64,000 nt of DNA from the NCBI GenBank assembly GCA_035610365.1, contig CM069432.1:236620104-236684103 (forward strand), in the 5' to 3' direction. A program made the translations under genes and the position numbers. This stretch comes from Aquatica leii (taxonomy: Eukaryota; Arthropoda; Insecta; Coleoptera; Lampyridae). Positions 57,416 through 64,000 of this stretch are shown one piece after another (the stretch's first letter is position 1; the number at the start of each line of letters is the position of its first letter). Below the pieces are notes generated by a model, which made no database searches, was not told the DNA's origin, and worked only from the letters and a program-made list of their open reading frames with translations.

Positions 57416-57959
57416 TACACAGGGTGTTTAGTTTTTGTTGGGCAGCATAAAGTTACACTTATCAACCCATCAATCTTTGTATGCTGTTCAATGAAAGCTT
57501 AATTTAGATGAAAAATACTTTTTAAATTAATTGCGGCGTTACCCATTTTAGATCAATTTCTTTAAAAATGCAGCATCAGAAAGAAATGGTCACAAAACTG
57601 ATGTTTTTTTGAAATTCTTGAATTTATTTTTGTAATTTTGTAGATGAAAGCTTTATATGAGAGCGCTTATTTTCAATTTTTTTTAAATGGCACTCACGAT
57701 TGGTTTCAACTGTTTCTAATGTAATTTTTAATTCTCTATCAATTTGCACTAGTATTTTTTCTCCTAACATCTACAGTTATGGAGATAAATTTTCAATTTA
57801 ATCACAAGCAATATTTTAATCAAGCAGGTTTATTCTAGTAGGCTTTGCTTCTATTGAACAAAAAACATAAAGAGTGAGACCATTAAAAAACCAACGAAAA
57901 TATTATATTAATTTAACAAGTACTCAAAATTTTGCCCATTTTGTTGTAGGCACGTCTCA

Positions 57960-58430
57960 AGTCTCGTGTGTGACGTTAGAAAATGCGGTTTTTATTGTTT
58001 TTTAATGCCTCTTGTATAGTAGGATTTTTTGAAATACGGATTCTTTTACGAACCCCCATAAAAAGAAATCCATGACAGTAATATACGGAGATCTCACCGG
58101 CCATGGCACTGGACTTCCTCGGCCGATCGATCCATCGATTACGATATTGTTTGTTTAAATAATTATGCATATTTCTAGCAAAATGATAAGATGCGCCATC
58201 ATACTAATACCGCATGGTCCTTCTTGTGTTTTCTTAAACATTTTTTAGTAACTGTAGCAAAAAAGTATTCAAAAACTTTAAATATCTGTCGGTATTTAAA
58301 TGACCAAAGGTGTAAGGAGTTATGATAAAATAATCCACAATTCTTCCCTATATATTGACCGTCCATGTATGCTATCCAAAATTCGGCCATTACTCTGAAA
58401 GGTAGTTTCGTCAGTAAATTCTTGAGTTAA
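57960..58430 (-). pseudogene. DD41D transposase remnant (third copy)
   Basis: In broken minus-strand frames: ETTFQSNG (first aspartate region), YMDGQYIGKNCGLF, a hydrophobic part, HNYLNKQYRNRWID with the W-I-D/G-R signature, then PWPVRSPYITVMDFFLWGF (third aspartate). The same family as 6171-7168. A CAGGGTGTTTAG-type sequence at 57419 may be one terminus. Confidence 0.7.
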
Positions 58431-58599
58431 GTTCTACTTGATTAAAATTATGCTTGTTGTGATTTAATTGAAAATTTATAAATTAAAAATTATCAAAAAA
58501 AAAACAAATTAAAAAACCTGTTGAGTTTGTAACGTGTAAATTTTCTACGTTTGAATATGTCTGTTTTTAAGTAACATTTTTGTATTCACTGTTGATATA

Positions 58600-59520
58600 A
58601 AATTCTTTTACGCAATAAATTTCGCGCACTGACATGCGTATGAGCCTTCCTTTTAAGTACGAAGTCATCCATCTGCATCTTACGTTCGCAATGAAGTAGT
58701 GAGCGGACATTTTTTTGCGTTCTGCAAAAAGTGGAATTACCACTTATGTAATTTGTGTTTGTGAATTTTTGCGTAATGGGGCAAATTATTTAAGCCGGCG
58801 TTCGTTGTAGCACCGCATTTTGTTGTATAGAATAAAAACCCGTAAATTAGAAGGGGTAAGTCATTTTTGTTTTGATTCGAATTGGTAATTCATCGCAATT
58901 TACGTTTTAGTTTTTTTCTTTGTTCCGGATTTTTGGTTTCAAATCTACGAAAAAGAATTACGAATTTGATGTACGAAAATTGCATCATGTTGCACCATTT
59001 CGATGAGTCATATGATGACTACACCTTAATAGAAGTTGCGCAATAATTATTCTACGTTCGAATTGGAAATCTTTGCTTTTGATATACGACTACGCTTTCT
59101 GGTTTATTCGATGCTTTTAATTTGTGTACGTTTGAATTCGTTTATGTTACGAAAATTTCGTTTGGATACGTACGCCTTTTTACGAATTTGAGGTATGAAA
59201 TGTGAAATTACGATATGGTTTACGCTGCACGTTTGATGTTAGTCACAACGTCGCTGTTTACGAAAAATTTCCGTTACGAATTATGATTTTTATGAGTAAA
59301 AATCGATAAGTATTCATGTGTTACGTCTGATAAAATTTGAATTGGATGTTGCGAATGAAAATTTTACGCTACGTTTGTTTTACGATATTCTGGTTAATGG
59401 ATCTGTACGAATATTAGATCAATCAGGATAAATACGGAAAATATGGAAATTGAGATATGCATTTCAAGAAATTCGTAATGTTGCATCATCGCATGAACAG
59501 ATGAGAACGCGTCACTGACC
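58600..59520. other. TACG-rich block of unknown nature
   Basis: Unlike its neighbours, the stretch is studded with TACG (for example TTACGAATT, TTTACGAAAAATTTCCG, ATACGTACGCC, TTACGCTACG). No frame, TIR or LTR boundary is recognised. Confidence 0.4.
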
Positions 59521-60109
59521 TCACCAATTCGACTTGCGCATTAAAGTTTGAAAGCAGGTAACTGTAATTATATATTTAACCTTCGATACTGTCAAAATAT
59601 GTAAATATGTTTTTTTGTTATTATGTTAAGTGTTAATCTTTTGGTTTCAATATTTAACCATTTTATATATAAAAAATATTGTGGCGTCCAACTTATAAAT
59701 TTTTTTGTATTTATCAAATTCAAAATTATTAATCTTAAGTAACGTAAGAATTCCCACGACTCTAATTATATAAATCTGAAAAATATCTCATTGCTCTTAT
59801 GTATGTATTTTGTTTTTAATATGTGTGTTAAATAAATATTTTTGTGAGCTAGCCATGGTGCATTAATTAATTTATTTTGTTACGATTAAAGTGTATTCGT
59901 AAGTTTTATACGTTACAAGTTAAATGTGTTTTTGCAATGAAAAACTTAAAGTGACGTTTAGGATAAAGCAGAAAACAATGGTTATACATGAAATGTACGG
60001 ATGGACTGCCGGAGAATGCAACTAAAGATTATATTTGTTTCATGTGTTTTTAGAATACCTACCTTATTGTTTTGTTTAATTTTAAGTATATAAAGTAATT
60101 TAAAGATTA

Positions 60110-60705
60110 CACCACAGTGTAGAAAATTATGAAGTTGTTAGTTAGATAGTAAATATTACAACCGCAAAAAATTTGTTTAGATAATTGCAAAAATCAACAT
60201 TAGAGACCAGTGGACGGCTGCTTGGTCCTATTTGGACTCTTCAGCACATTTTGGCGTTAAATTCATTAATAAATCTGAAGCTAAATGTCATCTTGTAGAA
60301 ACGGAGCTACGTACGAGTTAATCCACATATAGGAAACTATAAAACTCTTAGTTAGATAGTAAATATTAATCCGCAAATTTCAAAAAATGTATTTGAATTA
60401 TACGCGCCATAATATTTTTAATTGTACTACGCAAGTGCAAAAATTTGTTTAGTATACTCTAATGCAGTATCTACAATTATGTAAAACAAATTTCCATAGT
60501 TTTATCTCATTAGGGTGTTAAATTCTTTAATAAATCTGAGGCTAAACGCCATCTCGTAGAAACGGAGTTACGTACGAGTTAATCTACATGTAGGAAACAG
60601 AAACTATGAAGTTGTTAGATAGTAAATATTACAACCGCAAATTTAAAAACATTTATTTGAATTATACGCGGCATAATATTCCTAACTGTACTACACAAGT
60701 GATTT
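60110..60705 (+). repeat. Satellite-like repeat block, forward units
   Basis: The blocks AATAAATCTGA.GCTAAA, GTAGAAACGGAG, TACGTACGAGTTAATC, GTTAGATAGTAAATATTA and TTGAATTATACGC recur in the same order near 60270-60430 and 60520-60690. A partial unit lies at 60110-60240 (including GACCAGTGGACGGCTGCTT). Confidence 0.78.
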
Positions 60706-60709
60706 ATTA

Positions 60710-60915
60710 ATAAATTTAACACCGGAATGGGAAAAAACCATGGCAATTTGTTTTATATAGTTGTAAAAACTGCATTAAAGTGTTCCAGTGCTGAAGAATC
60801 TAAATAGGACAAAACAGCGTTTGTAGTATTTACTGTCTAACTAAAAACTTCATGGTTTCCTACATACATACAACTCCGGTTCTACGAGATAGAGTTTAAC
60901 CTCAGTTTGTAATAA
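60710..60915 (-). repeat. Satellite-like unit, inverted, first copy
   Basis: The reverse complement contains TGAGGTTAAACTCTATCTCGTAGAA, GTAGGAAACCATGAAG, TTAGACAGTAAATACTACAA and TTCTTCAGCACTGGAA in the order of the forward units. Confidence 0.75.
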
Positions 60916-61960
60916 AAAATAAAAATATAAAAAAATTATATTAAGTTATTAGAACAAAATTATTTTTACCACTGCAGCTGTCGGAACACAGACCTCTGGG
61001 CGTGAGCTTGAATGAAACAAAAGTACACAGGTATGAATTTCTTATAATTTATTTGTAATTATAAAATTACTACACTAACTGTTTATAGTAAAGAGAAAAA
61101 CAGTATTTGGGCGCCAACCACCTTTAAATTGGTGATAAATAAAAACATTAAACATCGTATAACTAACTATTAAGTAATATTAAATTCAAAAGTAATAAAC
61201 GTTGCAAAGTATGTATTTTGATAATTGAATAAGGCACAATTTAATTAATTTGAATTTAAGGCGTAATCATTAATAAAAAATTCAATCAACAAATCCAAAT
61301 AGCTGATTTACCAAAACCAATGTTACGTTATTGCAGATCTAATAATAGCATTCTTCGCTCATGTGTTATGCTTTCTTCCAAAACAAAATAACATCGAAAT
61401 TCTATAAAATCACGAATTAAAATATCCCAACGGAATTAAAAATGAATATAAATTGGAAAGTAAAAACAATGGACATAAAACCAAAAAGCATAAATCCAAA
61501 AAACCATAAGTTCAAAAAAGCTCTAAACATGAATAATTAGAATGGTTTTTATTCCACATGAAACACTTACGTTGAGTTATATACAACGACCTTGAACGAA
61601 TCCTTTGTTAAAGTATTGCGTCACATTACGAGATTACTAAATACGTAGAATTTCAATAGAAAAATTATGTCAGAATGAAGATAGCCTTACCAGTAACTAG
61701 TTGGAGAGAAGAAAAATTTGTATACGTTTTTACGCCATTATTAAAAAACTTGTCTTCCTTTCATCACTTAAGACGTGCAAACCTAACGTTGTTGAAAATG
61801 TTGTCAAACGAAAGTCGATTGCAAGGTCGATTGTCAAAAGCAATTACGACGCGACGTTGCCGAACTGGATAAATTTAAATGCAAGATTAGTTGCATAAAA
61901 TAAGTGAATGCAAAATTGAATTTTAAATGTAATAAATTCTAACGGGACGTTACAAGTTGT
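60916..61960. other. AT-rich spacer between inverted satellite-like units
   Basis: No gene recognised. The frames at 61675-61898 overlap each other and have no known domain. Confidence 0.4.
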
Positions 61961-62310
61961 ATTAATGAATTTAATACCTGAATATGATAAAACTATGGTA
62001 ATTTGTCTTATATAGTTGTGGAAACTGCATTAGAGCATTCCAGTGCTGTAGAGTTGAAATAGGACGAAACAGCTATCCTCTGGTCTCTAATGATGGTTTC
62101 TGCAATTATATAAACACAGTTTTGTATTTTTGTAGTACAGTTAAGAATATTAAGCAGTGTATAATTCAAAATTTTTTTTGAAATTTGCGGTTGTAATATT
62201 TACTATATAACTAACAACTTTATAGTTTCCTACATGTGGATTAATTCGTACGTTGCTCCGTTTCAACGATATAGTGTTTAGCCTCAGCTTTATTAATTAC
62301 ACCAAAGTTT
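61960..62310 (-). repeat. Satellite-like unit, inverted, longest copy
   Basis: About 350 bp. In reverse complement it runs from AATAAAGCTGAGGCTAAAC through TTACAACCGCAAATTTC, CTTAACTGTACTACAAAAAT, AGAGACCAGAGGATAGCTG and CTACAGCACTGGAA to the TTCATTAATA that begins the next unit in the forward block. Confidence 0.75.
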
Positions 62311-62569
62311 TGTTTATTTTTTTAACGTTTTTTAATAAACTTAAGTATCTTGTATCTAACTGTTATAATTTAAGTATTAAGGTAAGCGGGTCGTTCTCGA
62401 TCATATAGGTCGAATAAAAGTAGTCATAAGGAAGGAGCAGTTGGTCGAAACCAGATAAAATTCCGCTGTTTAGCTTTTGTACAATATAAAAATGAAATTA
62501 ATATTTTAACATGAGTGAAATACGATAGCAGAGTCATTTTATAGTATACATTTTTATAGCAAATTTAAA

Positions 62570-62826
62570 AATGCCACCAGGGTGAACCACTGAGCGGCTG
62601 CTTCGCCCTTTTGTAGCTCTTTAACAGTAGGAAAACATTCTACTGTACTTCCAGAAAGCCATTGACAGTTCTGTAGTTTTGTATTGATAAATGGTGTGAT
62701 TAACATGAGTGAAATACGATGACAGAGCCATCTCATAGTATAACTTTACTATACATGATTAATAGTAAGTAAAGAAGAGCTCCAAAAGAGCAAAACGGTC
62801 GTCTAGTAGTTTATTTTGGTGGCATT
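62570..62826. mobile_element. Foldback/MITE-like inverted repeat (257 bp)
   Basis: AATGCCACCA at 62570 is matched in reverse at 62817-62826. Similarity continues loosely through a GAGCGGCTGCTTCGCCCTTTT block to GAGCTCTT on the right. A second internal direct repeat (AACATGAGTGAAATACGAT at 62509 and 62703) links it to the sequence before it. Confidence 0.6.
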
Positions 62827-63109
62827 TTACATTTGCATTGACATTGTTAACTTACAATGTTTATACGTTGTGATTTTACGCGGGTATCTTTCCCATCTCT
62901 ATAACCTATTTACTTATCATTATATTTTAATTTATTTATAAAACTCTATTAAGCAAATTGTTAAAAAAAATATCATCAAGAAAGTCCAATCCATAAATGG
63001 TCGAAAACCGGCAAAATAACACTAATCGACTTTTGTATAAATAATTATAATTTTAATAGTATCATATATTGGATAATTAATAATTGTTACCAACATTATC
63101 ATTCAAACA

Positions 63110-63580
63110 TCTTTCAAAAGCATTATAATGAGATTATTGAAACGTTCGAGAAATTATTTGCAAATGCAAGAGCCTTCTAGAAGCTGTTATCCATCTTCTA
63201 GAAGATATACCGAAAAATAGGGAACACTCCAGAAGGATTTGCAGATGTGTATTAATACCGAAGAGAGAAATCGTAGGTCAGTTATTGCAGTAATGCGAAT
63301 ACAGCAGTGCTAAGAAGACTATTAGCGCGTGTCGTGTGTGTACATAAATATACCGAGAATAATCTCGTACGTGATTTTAGTGTAAACATTTGTGTGAAGC
63401 TAACCGCGGACTTTATCTTATCTTCCTGTAAGTGATATAAATTAGTTGTAAGTGTTTTTATTAAATATTATTAGATTTCATTAGTTCGGTTAATTTAAAA
63501 GTGTACATATTTCTAGAATAAGTAAAAATATTTTTAGTCGTTTAAATAAATTAGTAGTTTTAATAATAAAATACGCAACA
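63110..63580 (+). repeat. Gypsy-family 5' LTR, third copy
   Basis: GAGCCTTCTAGAAGCTGTTATCC to AAGTGTTTTTATTAAATATTA matches the LTRs at 21845 and 28196 and extends to about 63580. It is followed directly by GTGGCGTCAGTGTGG, in primer-binding-site position. The outer (left) boundary is approximate. Confidence 0.78.
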
Positions 63581-63923
63581 GTGGCGTCAGTGTGGAGTAT
63601 CGAATAGAACAAACCGTTCGCGATTTTTAGTGTGAATACCATTAAGTTATTTGATATCGCGCCCGTAATAAAAACATTGATTACGTAAATAACTTTTAAG
63701 TTTGCGATACGCGTGTTTATTTATAAAGTATAAAATAGTGTTTATTAAACTTTTAAAACAAGTGCGTGATCGCGATATTAATTAAATTCGTTTCCGCACA
63801 CTAGTGGTTTAATATTAACAAGTGGATCGTTATTAAAATTTTGTGTTATACAAAAACTGCATTTTAAAAAGTAGTGTATTTAAACTTTAAATCAAAATTG
63901 TTCATGAGGTAACTCAAGCAGAC

Positions 63924-64000
63924 ATGTTAAATTTAAGAGAAGAAATTTGCGAAGTTCTGGAAAACGGAAAACAATCTATGAATGAGAAAATAGAAGCAAT
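63924..64000 (+). CDS. Gypsy gag start, cut by the window end
   Basis: ATG at 63924 opens MLNLREEICEVLENGKQ, which differs from the gag start at 27944 at only a few positions. The frame is open to the last base. Together with the LTR and primer-binding site it marks a gypsy element continuing beyond the window, possibly more complete than the two inside. Confidence 0.85.
   Translation, partial: MLNLREEICEVLENGKQSMNEKIEA

Overview
The window looks like a piece of an AT-rich insect nuclear genome. It contains one spliced host gene with short GT-AG introns (47-132 bp) and one very long one. The rest is a graveyard of Tc1/mariner, hAT, piggyBac, PIF/Harbinger, Ty3/gypsy, Jockey, RTE and Penelope-like elements. 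A beetle is my best guess from the mix of element families, but nothing in the sequence proves the order.

Host gene (1978-16126, + strand): the 3' part of an ATP10-like P4-ATPase (phospholipid flippase). Six exons read through in one frame (942 residues plus stop). They carry PLSL, DKTGTL, KGAD, TGDK and GDGANDV and transmembrane segments 4-10. The N-terminal exons lie upstream of the window. An intron of about 11 kb (4564-15599) splits the membrane domain. It holds a DD41D mariner-like element with about 335-bp terminal inverted repeats (TIRs), a Jockey fragment, gypsy remnants, a ZMYM1-type hAT remnant, a complete-length Tc1-like element and a second decayed Tc1-like copy.

16.9-28.7 kb: a piggyBac-type element with GC-rich 43-bp subterminal tandem repeats; then a gypsy copy (RT, RNase H, integrase, LTR) split by a 5'-truncated RTE-like LINE with an 8-bp target-site duplication (TSD); then a second gypsy copy on the minus strand whose reading frame runs straight into a Penelope-like (GIY-YIG) element. 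That Penelope-like element itself carries an 84-bp foldback insertion.

28.7-52.6 kb: AT-rich sequence with a TIR element between direct repeats, an hAT element with an 8-bp TSD, an RTE-like LINE interrupted by an unidentified 1.5-kb insertion, a ZBED5-like hAT carrying a pogo-like MITE, two Penelope-like fragments, and a Tc1-like element with very long TIRs. One arm of the last is split by an LTR-like repeat.

52.6-55.7 kb: a full-length PIF/Harbinger element inserted in a gypsy-type LTR. It has an apparently intact MADF-BESS accessory gene and a transposase broken by a stop codon and a frameshift.

55.7-64 kb: mostly anonymous sequence, a DD41D remnant, a TACG-rich block, satellite-like repeats on both strands, a foldback element, and at the end the 5' LTR and start of gag of a third copy of the same gypsy family.

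The only clear host function is the flippase. I found no rRNA, no intact tRNA and no CRISPR. The best candidates for something new are structural: the Harbinger MADF-BESS/transposase pair with palindromic TIRs, the gypsy-Penelope chimeric frame, the long-TIR Tc1-like and DD41D elements, and the satellite-like block.
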